Shown here piece after piece: positions 1 through 7,022 of a stretch of 10,710 nucleotides of DNA (its first letter is position 1; each line of letters starts with the position of its first letter). The notes under the pieces are model-generated. The model was given only the letters and a program-made list of their open reading frames with translations, did no database searches and was not told the DNA's origin. Source of the DNA: Lachnoclostridium sp. UBA1434 (GTDB lineage: Bacteria; Bacillota; Clostridia; Lachnospirales; Lachnospiraceae); assembly GCA_002329645.1 (NCBI GenBank), contig DCTS01000004.1, positions 29,165-39,874 of the forward strand, read 5' to 3'. A program made the translations under genes and the position numbers.

Positions 1-35
1 AAATAATACCTCAGGAATAACAAACTAAAAGCAGG

Positions 36-62
36 GCTTCCCGAAGAATCGGGAAGCTTTTT
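36..62 (+). terminator. Rho-independent terminator of an upstream gene outside the window
   Basis: An 8-bp perfect GC-rich stem (GCTTCCCG at 36-43 with CGGGAAGC at 50-57) closes a 6-base loop and is followed at once by TTTTT. This is a textbook intrinsic terminator reading left to right, so a + strand gene should end just left of the window. It insulates the sugar-uptake promoter downstream. Confidence 0.9.
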
Positions 63-201
63 ATTTGCGTAAATTTTTACATTAGGTTATGCATTCCGTC
101 GAATTTGGATTTAAGGAATTATTATCTGAAAAGTATGTAAGGACTGGTACTAAATAAAATCCTAAAGTTAATATAGTTTGAATTTCATATCTTTTCAAAC
201 G

Positions 202-232
202 ATATTGTTTAATTATTCGCAATATATTGTTT
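202..232 (+). promoter_or_regulatory. Direct-repeat operator candidate upstream of the sugar-transport promoter
   Basis: The 9-mer ATATTGTTT occurs at 202-210 and again at 224-232, exactly 22 bp apart, so both copies face the same side of the helix. The second copy overlaps the -35 hexamer. Each copy sits in a small palindrome: AAAC-N6-GTTT at 197-210, and the perfect 10-mer CAATATATTG at 220-229. AraC/XylS activators commonly bind two direct half-sites about two helical turns apart, with the proximal one touching -35. The AraC-family gene at 5991 is the natural candidate. The link is inference, and AT-rich sequence makes chance repeats easier. Confidence 0.4.
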
Positions 233-255
233 GTTTATATCCATTAATATATAAT
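227..255 (+). promoter_or_regulatory. Sigma-A-type promoter for the sugar ABC transporter operon
   Basis: TTGTTT (227-232) and a perfect TATAAT (250-255) are separated by 17 bp. Transcription would start near 262 and give a leader of about 38 bases before the ATG at 300. The -35 box departs from TTGACA, which suits a promoter needing an activator. Bases 63-226, between the upstream terminator and this promoter, are AT-rich and show no gene. Confidence 0.75.
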
Positions 256-283
256 ATTTCCGTAAGTAACCAGTTATATTAAT

Positions 284-291
284 GGAGGAGG
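284..291 (+). promoter_or_regulatory. Ribosome binding site that fixes the binding-protein start
   Basis: GGAGGAGG lies eight bases before the ATG at 300. An in-frame ATG at 282 overlaps this Shine-Dalgarno sequence, so it is not a plausible start. The signal peptide also begins naturally at 300. Confidence 0.85.
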
Positions 292-299
292 AAAGCCGA

Positions 300-1676
300 A
301 TGAAGATTAAGAGATTATTAGTACTTATTCTCGCAATTTTGACAGTATTTACATTGGCAGCATGTAAAGGCGATGACGCCAAGGAGACCGATTCGGATGA
401 TACGGGGAAGACCGAAGCTACAAAGGCTCCTGAAAAAGACGGGGAGGATAAAACCGATACAAAGGAAACAACAGATGAAAAGACTGAAGAGCCGGTTGTA
501 ATTCGTATTGCATGGTGGGGTTCACAGGCTCGTCATGACAAAACGGTGCAGGTAATCGAGATGTACGAAGCACAGAACAAGAACGTGGATATACAGTATG
601 AGTTCTTTGATTTTGACGGTTATTTCACCAAGCTCAACACACTGGTAACTTCCAATGATGTGTGGGACTGCTTCCAGTTGGGCGGCAATTTTCCCGCATA
701 TATGAACAAGATACTTCCTCTCAATGATTTCATTGAGAAAGGTATAATCGACGCCTCCCAGACAACGGATGCATTCCTTAAGACTACACAGGACAAGGGT
801 ATCCAGGTCGGCGTTTCCAATGGCGTTAACTGCTACGGAATAGCTTATGACCCTGTAATGTTTGCCGAAGCAGGCGTACCTGAACCTACACAGAACTGGA
901 CATGGGACGACTGGAAGAATGCATGCCTGACAATCCATGATAAGCTTGGCATATTCGGAAGCTCCAAGATGGATCATTTCATCAGCGGCTGCTCCATGGG
1001 TGTATCGCAGGAGGATTTTGCATTGAACTTCTTTGCACCTACCAACGACAAGCTGGGATTTGACGATTACACACTTCTGACAGATTATATCCAGATGATT
1101 GCCGATCTTACTGAAGCAGGAGCATATCCGGATCCGGGCGCAATCAACGAGATAAAGGATATCGAGGGTGACTTTGTTGCAACAGGTGAAGCTGCCATGA
1201 CTTGGGTTGCAAGCAACCAGTTCATAGCCTTGTCAACCGCTGCCGGCAAAGAGCTTAAGCTGGCTCCGGCACCCAGAAAGTATGCTGACGGTCCTTCCGG
1301 TTCCGTACTGCAGTCCTCGCAGATGTTCTGCGTATCAACCGACTCCAAGAATCCTGAGGAAGCAGCTAAATTCCTTAACTTCTTCTGGACCGATGAGGAA
1401 GCCAACAAGATACTTGCAGGCGAGCGCGGAATTTCCATATTCACCAATGTAATCGAAGCTCAGGAGCCTGTTATGTCAGAGCAGCAGATGGTTGTCAATG
1501 AGTTTGTTAACTTAATCGGAAGCTTCCCGACCGGTGAGGTGAATGTTATAAGCCCTGAACCGAAGACAGAGATTGAGGATTACTACAAGCTTCTTATTGA
1601 AAAGGTTATTTACAAGGAAATGACAGCCGACGAAGCAGCCAAGGAGATATTCGAGTTTGCAAAATCGAAGTTTTAA
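300..1676 (+). CDS. Carbohydrate ABC transporter solute-binding lipoprotein (CUT1 type)
   Basis: This is the extracellular receptor of a sugar importer, 458 residues from the ATG at 300. Residues 1-21 form a lipoprotein signal peptide (Lys/Arg start, hydrophobic core) ending in the lipobox LAAC, with Cys22 as the lipidated residue. A low-complexity linker rich in Lys, Asp, Glu and Thr (about 23-64) tethers the binding domain to the membrane. The mature domain begins at the VIRIAWWG strand and has the look of extracellular solute-binding protein family 1, with several surface Trp and Phe residues suited to stacking on sugars (for example the NWTWDDW segment). It is first in the operon, ahead of two permeases and a glycosidase-like protein, so the ligand is probably an oligosaccharide. 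The exact sugar cannot be read from the sequence. Confidence 0.95.
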   Translation: MKIKRLLVLILAILTVFTLAACKGDDAKETDSDDTGKTEATKAPEKDGEDKTDTKETTDEKTEEPVVIRIAWWGSQARHDKTVQVIEMYEAQNKNVDIQYEFFDFDGYFTKLNTLVTSNDVWDCFQLGGNFPAYMNKILPLNDFIEKGIIDASQTTDAFLKTTQDKGIQVGVSNGVNCYGIAYDPVMFAEAGVPEPTQNWTWDDWKNACLTIHDKLGIFGSSKMDHFISGCSMGVSQEDFALNFFAPTNDKLGFDDYTLLTDYIQMIADLTEAGAYPDPGAINEIKDIEGDFVATGEAAMTWVASNQFIALSTAAGKELKLAPAPRKYADGPSGSVLQSSQMFCVSTDSKNPEEAAKFLNFFWTDEEANKILAGERGISIFTNVIEAQEPVMSEQQMVVNEFVNLIGSFPTGEVNVISPEPKTEIEDYYKLLIEKVIYKEMTADEAAKEIFEFAKSKF

Positions 1677-1742
1677 TAGGTATGTATAGCTCCTTATACT
1701 TTATAACAGGCAGCAAACATTATTAGTCTATGACAAATAGTA

Positions 1743-1938
1743 GGCGCTGCTATCCGCACAAGGAGAAGCATCAGAAAGAAGACTTGAATAAAGTTTTCTC
1801 CGAAGGGAACCTTTTCCACAGAAAAGGTGACTGACAGGAACATCCTCTGTTTGCTCCTTCTTGTGCGGTTCTGTATACGGCTTATAAAAACGCATTTACT
1901 GCACTGCTTTCAGGCAGGTCATGCGCCGCATCAACGGC
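1743..1938 (+). promoter_or_regulatory. Highly structured intergenic RNA element between binding protein and permease
   Basis: The gap can fold into a long stem closing three hairpins. P1 pairs 1754-1770 with 1852-1868 (CCGCACAAG...CTTGTGCGG at its base; 15 Watson-Crick pairs, one G-U, one mismatch). P2 pairs 1777-1785 with 1791-1799, with one G-U and a 5-base loop. P3 pairs 1809-1816 perfectly with 1821-1828 around a CACA loop. P4 pairs AGGA with TCCT (1836-1846), extended by a few pairs across a 2-base bulge. GGCGC (1743-1747) could also pair with GCGCC (1923-1927), and a small GCCG/CGGC hairpin (1925-1938) precedes the permease ribosome binding site. There is no U-run, so it is not a simple terminator. 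Possible roles are stabilising the abundant receptor mRNA, a processing site, partial attenuation, or a small repeat element with 17-bp inverted ends. It matches no riboswitch class that I recognise. Confidence 0.55.
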
Positions 1939-1958
1939 AATAAATTGGAGGCTGTCAA

Positions 1959-2891
1959 ATGGGTGTTGATAAGAATAAACATGACTTTAAGATGTTTAGT
2001 CAGTTCAAAAGATTCCTCTGTAAGGAAGGAACCGCAGGCTATGTATTTGCGGCGCCCTTCATAATCGGATTTCTGGGCTTCACCATAATTCCGATACTTT
2101 ATTCGCTATATTATTCTTTTACAAATTATAACCTGATGGATCAGGAAAGCATTATATGGTTTGAAAATTATAAAAGGCTTATGATGGACAAAAGGTTCTG
2201 GAAGTCAATGGGGGTTACGCTCAGATATGTATTAATGTCCGTACCGCTTAAGCTTGCCTTTGCGCTTTTTGTTGCCGTGCTGCTGACCAGGAAGACAAAG
2301 CTGCAGGGATTATATCGTTCCCTGTACTATGTTCCGTCCCTTATCGGCGGAAGCGTAGCCGTTGTTCTTGTATGGAAGGAGATCTTTTCCCGGCAGGGGC
2401 TCGTAAACAGATTGATGCAGCTTATGGGACTGCCAAAAATATCATGGTTCGGTGATATGAAGCTGGCTGCGGTTCCTCTTGTACTTATGTCTGTATGGCA
2501 GTTTGGTTCCAGCATGATCATATTTGCTGCAGGCTTAAAGCAGGTGCCTGATACCTATTACGACGCTGCCAAGATTGACGGAGCCGGGCGCATCAAAACC
2601 TTTTTTCATATAACTATACCTTGCATATCTCCTGTAATATTATATAATCTTGTTATGCAGACCATCTCCGCCTTCATGGTATTCACCCAGGCTTATGTTA
2701 TTACCAAAGGCGGACCCAATGATGCAACGAATTTCTATGCGCTGTATATTTACAAGCACGCATTTGATTACCGCGATATGGGCTATGCAAGCGCCATGTC
2801 CTGGGTGATGCTGGTTGTTATCAGTATTATTACATACATCATATTCAGGACATCGAAATATTGGGTGTTCAGCGAAGCTGACGAAGGTTAG
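1959..2891 (+). CDS. Sugar ABC transporter permease, MalF/UgpA type
   Basis: This is an integral membrane subunit of the importer, 310 residues. About six hydrophobic segments are visible, near residues 28-50, 88-110, 122-142, 168-190, 222-244 and 275-297. The cytoplasmic coupling loop has the EAA-type signature: YYDAAKIDGAG at 200-210, followed by the I-P pair at 220-221 ten residues after the glycine. This loop docks onto the ATPase subunit. TTGGAGG at 1945-1951 supports the ATG at 1959. It follows the binding protein after a structured 282-base gap and is only 11 bases from the second permease. Its hydrophobic N-terminus (residues 29-55, with a typical F-x-x-P-F sequence) fits the MalF-like half of CUT1 systems. 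Family and role are secure; the substrate is not. Confidence 0.95.
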   Translation: MGVDKNKHDFKMFSQFKRFLCKEGTAGYVFAAPFIIGFLGFTIIPILYSLYYSFTNYNLMDQESIIWFENYKRLMMDKRFWKSMGVTLRYVLMSVPLKLAFALFVAVLLTRKTKLQGLYRSLYYVPSLIGGSVAVVLVWKEIFSRQGLVNRLMQLMGLPKISWFGDMKLAAVPLVLMSVWQFGSSMIIFAAGLKQVPDTYYDAAKIDGAGRIKTFFHITIPCISPVILYNLVMQTISAFMVFTQAYVITKGGPNDATNFYALYIYKHAFDYRDMGYASAMSWVMLVVISIITYIIFRTSKYWVFSEADEG

Positions 2892-2902
2892 GGGGTGGAG
2901 CA

Positions 2903-3751
2903 ATGTCTTTTAAAAGTAAAAGAAGACTGTTAAGATTAATTTACCATATATTTGTGGCCGTTTTCGGACTTGTGATGATTTATCCGGTGCTTTGGATGAT
3001 TAGCGGATCCCTGAAAAATAATGTCGAAATTATTAAGGGCTCACTCTCCCTTATACCTCCAAACTGGCGCTGGGATAATTATGCCACCGGCTGGAGGGGC
3101 TTCGGCGGCATAAGCTTTGCCACCTTTTTCAAGAATTCATTCTTTATCTCATGTGTCGCAACCATAGGTACAGTATTAAGCTCCTCCTGCATTGCCTATT
3201 CCTTTGCCAGACTCAGGTACAGGGGAAGGAAAATCTGGTTCACATTAATGATTATGACAATGCTTCTTCCGGGACAGGTATTATTGATACCGCAGTACAT
3301 ACTGTATCACAGATTGGGGTTGGTGCCGTCCATGGTACCGCTGCTGCTGCCGCATTTTCTGGGCCAGGCCTTCTTTATTTACCAGATGATGCAGTTCATG
3401 GCAGGCATCCCAAGGGAACTGGATGAAGCTGCCTTCGTGGATGGCTGCAGCAGGTACGGAATATATGCCCGCATAGTATTTCCTCTTCTTAAGCCTGCAA
3501 TTGTGACTACGATCATCATACAGTTCTATTGGAAATGGGACGATTTCCAGGGACCATTGATATACTTAAGCACACCGCTTTCATATACGGTATCCATAGC
3601 GCTCAAGCTTTTTGTGGATTCGTCCTCTACTACAGATTACGGAGCATTGTTTGCAATGTCCACACTGTCGCTGATACCGGTGTTCCTGATATTCCTTTTC
3701 TTTAATAAATACCTTACCGAAGGCATCACTATGAGCGGCCTTAAGGGTTAG
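2903..3751 (+). CDS. Sugar ABC transporter permease, MalG/AraQ type
   Basis: This is the second membrane subunit, 282 residues. It starts with a short basic tail and a hydrophobic segment (about 11-34), the usual MalG-like layout. Further hydrophobic segments lie near 76-100, 111-132, 140-163, 197-211 and 247-268. The EAA coupling motif is clear: ELDEAAFVDG at 172-181, with the conserved Pro at 194. A very strong ribosome binding site (GGGGGTGGAG) lies just before the ATG, and the gap to the previous stop is 11 bases, so the two permeases are translated from one mRNA and should form a heterodimer. It is followed 15 bases later by the glycosidase-like gene. No ATP-binding subunit is present in the window. 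Confidence 0.95.
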   Translation: MSFKSKRRLLRLIYHIFVAVFGLVMIYPVLWMISGSLKNNVEIIKGSLSLIPPNWRWDNYATGWRGFGGISFATFFKNSFFISCVATIGTVLSSSCIAYSFARLRYRGRKIWFTLMIMTMLLPGQVLLIPQYILYHRLGLVPSMVPLLLPHFLGQAFFIYQMMQFMAGIPRELDEAAFVDGCSRYGIYARIVFPLLKPAIVTTIIIQFYWKWDDFQGPLIYLSTPLSYTVSIALKLFVDSSSTTDYGALFAMSTLSLIPVFLIFLFFNKYLTEGITMSGLKG

Positions 3752-3766
3752 AACAGGGGAGATATC

Positions 3767-5866
3767 ATGGCTATAGACCGTTACAAGCTTATATCAAGGC
3801 ATAATCCGCATCTGAAGGAGATTGATTATAAGTCCGCACTTACGATAGGCAACGGCGGATTTGCTTTTACTGCGGATGTCACAGGTCTTCAGACCATGTA
3901 TAAGGAGTATTTGGAGAACGGTATGCCGCTATGTACCATGAGTCAGTGGGGATGGCATACAATTCCCGCAGACAATGATGAGAAGCGCTATACACTTAAA
4001 GACCTTGCAATGACGGAATATGACCATGCAGGACGCAGGGTTTTATATGCTGTGGATAAAAAGTCCGGCTATGAGAAGATATATAATTGGCTCAGGGAGA
4101 ACCCCCATAGATTTAATCTGGGACGCCTGAGCCTTTACTGCGACGGGAGAAGGATAAGCTCCGAGGATATTACGGATATATGCCAGAGGCTGGACCTTTA
4201 TGAAGGAATATTAGACAGCAGCTTCATACTGCATGGAGTGCCCGTCAGGGTTTTAACCTGCTGTCATCCCTCATCGGATACTCTGGCAGTAAAGATAAAA
4301 TCGGAATTGCTTGATAAGGGACTGCTTGAAGCAGGACTGTCCTTCCCATACGGGTCTTCCGATATTACAGGCTCTGACTGGGAAGCATGGGATAGGCATG
4401 AGACGCAGATATGTGAAAAGAAAATTGACTGCTCGAAGGATATGCTGCTGTGCTTTAAGCGCAGAATGGACGATGCTGCTTATCATGCAATAATCGGAAG
4501 CGACAGCAATCTGAATGTAAGACAGGCAGGGCAGCATGAATACCATTTTAGTATAAGAGATGATAAAAGGCTCTCCTTCACATTGACATATTCACAGGAA
4601 TGCCCCGGATTTATACCCTCGGTTACACAGACTTTCCAGGAATCCTGTGCAGGCTGGCGCTGCTTCTGGAACAGCACGGGTGTGATAGATCTGCATAATT
4701 CCGCAGATAGCAGGGCAATGGAGTTGGAGCGCAGGATTATCCTTTCCCAATACCAGTCCGCTGTCCAGGACTTAGGGCCGCTTCCGCCGCAGGAGACAGG
4801 TCTTACCTGTAACAGTTGGCACGGCAAATTTCATCTTGAGATGCATCTGTGGCATCAGGGATATCTTCCTTTATGGAATCTTGGAAAGAAGCTGATTCCT
4901 GTTATAAACTGGTATATACAGCATCTTCCGCAGGCGAAGGAAAATGCAGGACGAAACGGTTATGCCGGAGCAAGATGGCCCAAACAGACTGCATATGACG
5001 GGGTTGACAGCCCGTCGCCGATAGCAACGCTTCTTATATGGCAGCAGCCCTCAATAATTTATATGCTTGAAACCATGTACCAGATTGCAGCACGCAAGGA
5101 AGCCGACGGGGAATGCAGCAGCTACATACTCAATAAATACTGGATTCTTGTGAAGGAAACAGCGGATTTCATGGTTGATTATGCCGTTTATAACAGGAAG
5201 GACGGTATATATGAGCTGCTTGGGCCGCTTATACCTGCCCAGGAGGTCCATGACGCAATGGAGGTTGCAAATCCTGTATTTGAGCTTGAATACTGGAGAT
5301 TTACCCTGCAGATTGCATTAAAATGGGCAAAGCGGATGGATAAGCATACGGATATGGTAAAATGGAGTCATGCTGCACAAAACATGGCCGGTCCGCCTGT
5401 TAAGGACGGCCTGTATCTTGCACATAAGAATTGTCCTTTAACCTTTGAAAGCTTCAACAAAGACCATCCAATGATGCTGGGTATATACGGACTTATCGGA
5501 AGTGACCGGGCTAATCCTGATATAATGAGAAATACTTTGAACAAGGTTTTGGAATGCTGGGACTTCTCCACAATGTGGGGTTGGGATTTTGCCATGATGG
5601 CAATGACTGCCGTTAGGCTGGGCATGCCGGAGCAGGCAATTGATCTGCTTCTAATGGATTTGCCAAATAACAGGTATTCAATAAGCGGCAGCAATACACA
5701 GGACCTCAGGAAGGAGCTGCCGGTGTATCTGCCGGGTAACGGCTCGCTGCTGCTTGCCGCTACTATAATGACAGCGGGATATTACGGCTGCCTTAAGGAT
5801 AAGCCGGGATTCCCGGATAACGGATTATGGGCGGTGGAGTATGAAGATATATACCCTATGCTATAG
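3767..5866 (+). CDS. Putative cytoplasmic six-hairpin glycosidase-like protein, substrate unknown
   Basis: The protein has 699 residues and no signal peptide, so it should act in the cytoplasm on sugar brought in by the adjacent importer. Its plan resembles the (alpha/alpha)6 clan seen in GH65 and GH95. An N-terminal beta-rich domain carries a GNG motif (TIGNGGFAFTADVTG, about residues 27-41). A helical domain follows from about residue 340, with aromatic-rich blocks such as SWHGKFHLEMHLWHQG, WPKQTAYDG and MWGWDFAMM. A C-terminal stretch reads NNRYSISGSNTQD and LPGNGSLLLAA. Glu493, in the sequence LIPAQEVHD, sits where GH95-like enzymes carry an acidic catalytic residue, which makes it a candidate general acid. 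This alignment is by eye. The ATG at 3767 has GGGGAG five bases upstream. It could be a hydrolase or a phosphorylase. The fold is a reasonable call; the reaction is open. Confidence 0.72.
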   Translation: MAIDRYKLISRHNPHLKEIDYKSALTIGNGGFAFTADVTGLQTMYKEYLENGMPLCTMSQWGWHTIPADNDEKRYTLKDLAMTEYDHAGRRVLYAVDKKSGYEKIYNWLRENPHRFNLGRLSLYCDGRRISSEDITDICQRLDLYEGILDSSFILHGVPVRVLTCCHPSSDTLAVKIKSELLDKGLLEAGLSFPYGSSDITGSDWEAWDRHETQICEKKIDCSKDMLLCFKRRMDDAAYHAIIGSDSNLNVRQAGQHEYHFSIRDDKRLSFTLTYSQECPGFIPSVTQTFQESCAGWRCFWNSTGVIDLHNSADSRAMELERRIILSQYQSAVQDLGPLPPQETGLTCNSWHGKFHLEMHLWHQGYLPLWNLGKKLIPVINWYIQHLPQAKENAGRNGYAGARWPKQTAYDGVDSPSPIATLLIWQQPSIIYMLETMYQIAARKEADGECSSYILNKYWILVKETADFMVDYAVYNRKDGIYELLGPLIPAQEVHDAMEVANPVFELEYWRFTLQIALKWAKRMDKHTDMVKWSHAAQNMAGPPVKDGLYLAHKNCPLTFESFNKDHPMMLGIYGLIGSDRANPDIMRNTLNKVLECWDFSTMWGWDFAMMAMTAVRLGMPEQAIDLLLMDLPNNRYSISGSNTQDLRKELPVYLPGNGSLLLAATIMTAGYYGCLKDKPGFPDNGLWAVEYEDIYPML

Positions 5867-5875
5867 ATAATAATG

Positions 5876-5962
5876 ATTCTGATGCTTAGATGAAACAAAT
5901 TCTGATGCTTAGATGATATAATTATGATGTTTCAGATGATAATAAATCCGATGCTTTATGAT
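5876..5962 (+). repeat. Four-copy degenerate tandem repeat, period about 23 bp
   Basis: ATTCTGATGCTTAGATGA occurs identically at 5876-5893 and 5899-5916. A third copy with two substitutions and one insertion starts at 5921, and a fourth weaker copy (AATCCGATGCTT) starts at 5945. The array fills nearly all of the gap between the glycosidase-like gene and the AraC gene, and contains the candidate promoter of the latter. It could be an operator array for autoregulation or a slippage-derived microrepeat. Confidence 0.75.
5914..5922 (+). promoter_or_regulatory. Candidate extended -10 promoter for the AraC-family gene
   Basis: TGATATAAT is a perfect extended -10 element (TGnTATAAT). No good -35 box lies upstream, which extended -10 promoters tolerate. 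It sits at a junction of the tandem repeats, about 70 bases before the chosen start at 5991. No terminator separates this gene from the operon upstream, so read-through expression is also possible. Confidence 0.4.
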
Positions 5963-5990
5963 GTTTAATCGGGCTCGAAAGGAAGCAGTT

Positions 5991-6860
5991 ATGGAAAACA
6001 TTCTTTTCAGTGATGCGGTGGGCGGTATAAGCATTGAGCGCATCGAAAGAGACTACAACTTCAATATGATTTCGAAGCATTTTCATAATGAGTATGAGAT
6101 ATACTATCTTCTTAGCGGGGAAAGGTATTACTTCATTGAGAAGCAGATTTATTATGTAAAAAAGGGAAGTCTTGTCTTCATAGACAGGAACCAGATTCAC
6201 AAGACGGTTGGAACCAATAAAGATTATCATGACAGGATACTGCTTCTTATTTCGGGGGATGAAATTGAGCCCTTCCTTAAGCTTGCCAGGGATATGGACA
6301 TGAATTCCTTTTTTGCCAAGTATTCAGGGGTACTGGAGCTTAATGAAACAGGGCAAAAGCATGTGGAAAGCATACTGTTTTCCATAATACGGGAAATGAA
6401 GATGAAGCAGACAAGCTATGAGTTCCTTGTCAAATCAAAGCTTGCCGAGCTTTTTATATATGCAATACGCTGCAACAACGGCGAGAATGTAACCTTGAAG
6501 GCCGAAACTGCCGGCACCGAGAAATACAAAAAAATCAGCGAGATAGCGGAATATATTAATGAGTATTATTATACCGACATCTCATTATCTGACATATCAC
6601 GGGACTTTTATATAAGCAAATGCTACCTCAGCAGAATATTCAAGGAGGTTTCGGGTTTTACCGTTAACGAATATATAAACATCATAAGGATTAAAAAGGC
6701 ACAGCAGTTATTAGAGAACTCCGATTACAATATTACGGAGATAGCTGAGAGGATAGGATATGAAAGCCTTACGTATTTTGAGAAGGTATTCAAGAAATAT
6801 CTTGAGTTGTCTCCGTTAAGGTACCGCAAGAAATTCACCAGAAAAGGCGCCAAGGGATAG
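5991..6860 (+). CDS. AraC-family transcriptional regulator with cupin sensor domain
   Basis: This is a DNA-binding regulator of 289 residues. The N-terminal half is a cupin-type ligand-sensing domain: residues 29-43 (SKHFHNEYEIYYLLSG) carry the His-x-His and Glu pattern typical of this family, followed by GSLVFIDRNQIHK (59-71). The C-terminal 105 residues hold two helix-turn-helix motifs, about 197-218 (LSDISRDFYISKCYLSRIFK) and 248-268 (ITEIAERIGYESLTYFEKVFK), and the closing SPLRYRK (274-280). The ATG at 5991 is preferred because AAAGGA lies seven bases before it. The in-frame ATG at 5958 has no ribosome binding site and lies at the end of the tandem repeat. Its position after the transporter and glycosidase genes suggests a local activator responding to the imported sugar, perhaps acting at the direct repeats at 202-232. 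Confidence 0.94.
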   Translation: MENILFSDAVGGISIERIERDYNFNMISKHFHNEYEIYYLLSGERYYFIEKQIYYVKKGSLVFIDRNQIHKTVGTNKDYHDRILLLISGDEIEPFLKLARDMDMNSFFAKYSGVLELNETGQKHVESILFSIIREMKMKQTSYEFLVKSKLAELFIYAIRCNNGENVTLKAETAGTEKYKKISEIAEYINEYYYTDISLSDISRDFYISKCYLSRIFKEVSGFTVNEYINIIRIKKAQQLLENSDYNITEIAERIGYESLTYFEKVFKKYLELSPLRYRKKFTRKGAKG

Positions 6861-6989
6861 ATTAAGGCGTGATTCAAAGCCATCATGACAAAAGCGTGTT
6901 TTAAATCAGCATAATTAAAGAGCATTTAATCCAAATATAATTAAGGCGTGAGTCAAAATCAATACTTTACGTTTGGTTTGAATCACGCC
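6861..6989. repeat. Small repeat cluster between convergent genes
   Basis: ATTAAGGCGTGATTCAAA starts immediately after the AraC stop (6861-6878) and recurs with one change at 6940-6957. The 13-mer core GGCGTGATTCAAA recurs perfectly inverted at 6977-6989. The inner pair (6945-6957 with 6977-6989) can form a 13-position stem with one mismatch and a 19-base loop. The outer pair frames a 124-bp segment with perfect 13-bp inverted ends and similar ATTA flanks. Neither strand has a U-run after the stem, so a normal intrinsic terminator is unlikely. It may be a miniature mobile element or a weak two-way transcription barrier. No other gene is seen in 6861-7022. Confidence 0.65.
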
Positions 6990-7022
6990 ATTATATCGAA
7001 CCCGTTAAGCTTTTCTGTTATA

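Noticed and set aside
282..299. Upstream ATG at 282 as start of the solute-binding protein
   Set aside because: It overlaps the strong GGAGGAGG ribosome binding site of the ATG at 300 and would add six charged residues before a normal signal peptide.
1684..1699. Short hairpin GTATA/TATAC just after the binding-protein stop as a terminator
   Set aside because: The stem has only five AT-rich pairs, with a weak TTTAT tail. The downstream permeases clearly belong to the same operon.
1730..1834. A 34-codon ORF (ATG at 1730) running through the structured gap after the binding-protein gene
   Set aside because: There is no Shine-Dalgarno sequence before its ATG, and its codons coincide with the arms of several perfect hairpins, which explains the sequence better than a protein does.
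6945..6989. Intrinsic terminator for the AraC gene or the acyl-CoA synthetase gene
   Set aside because: The stem has a mismatch and a 19-base loop, and neither strand shows a U-run after it.
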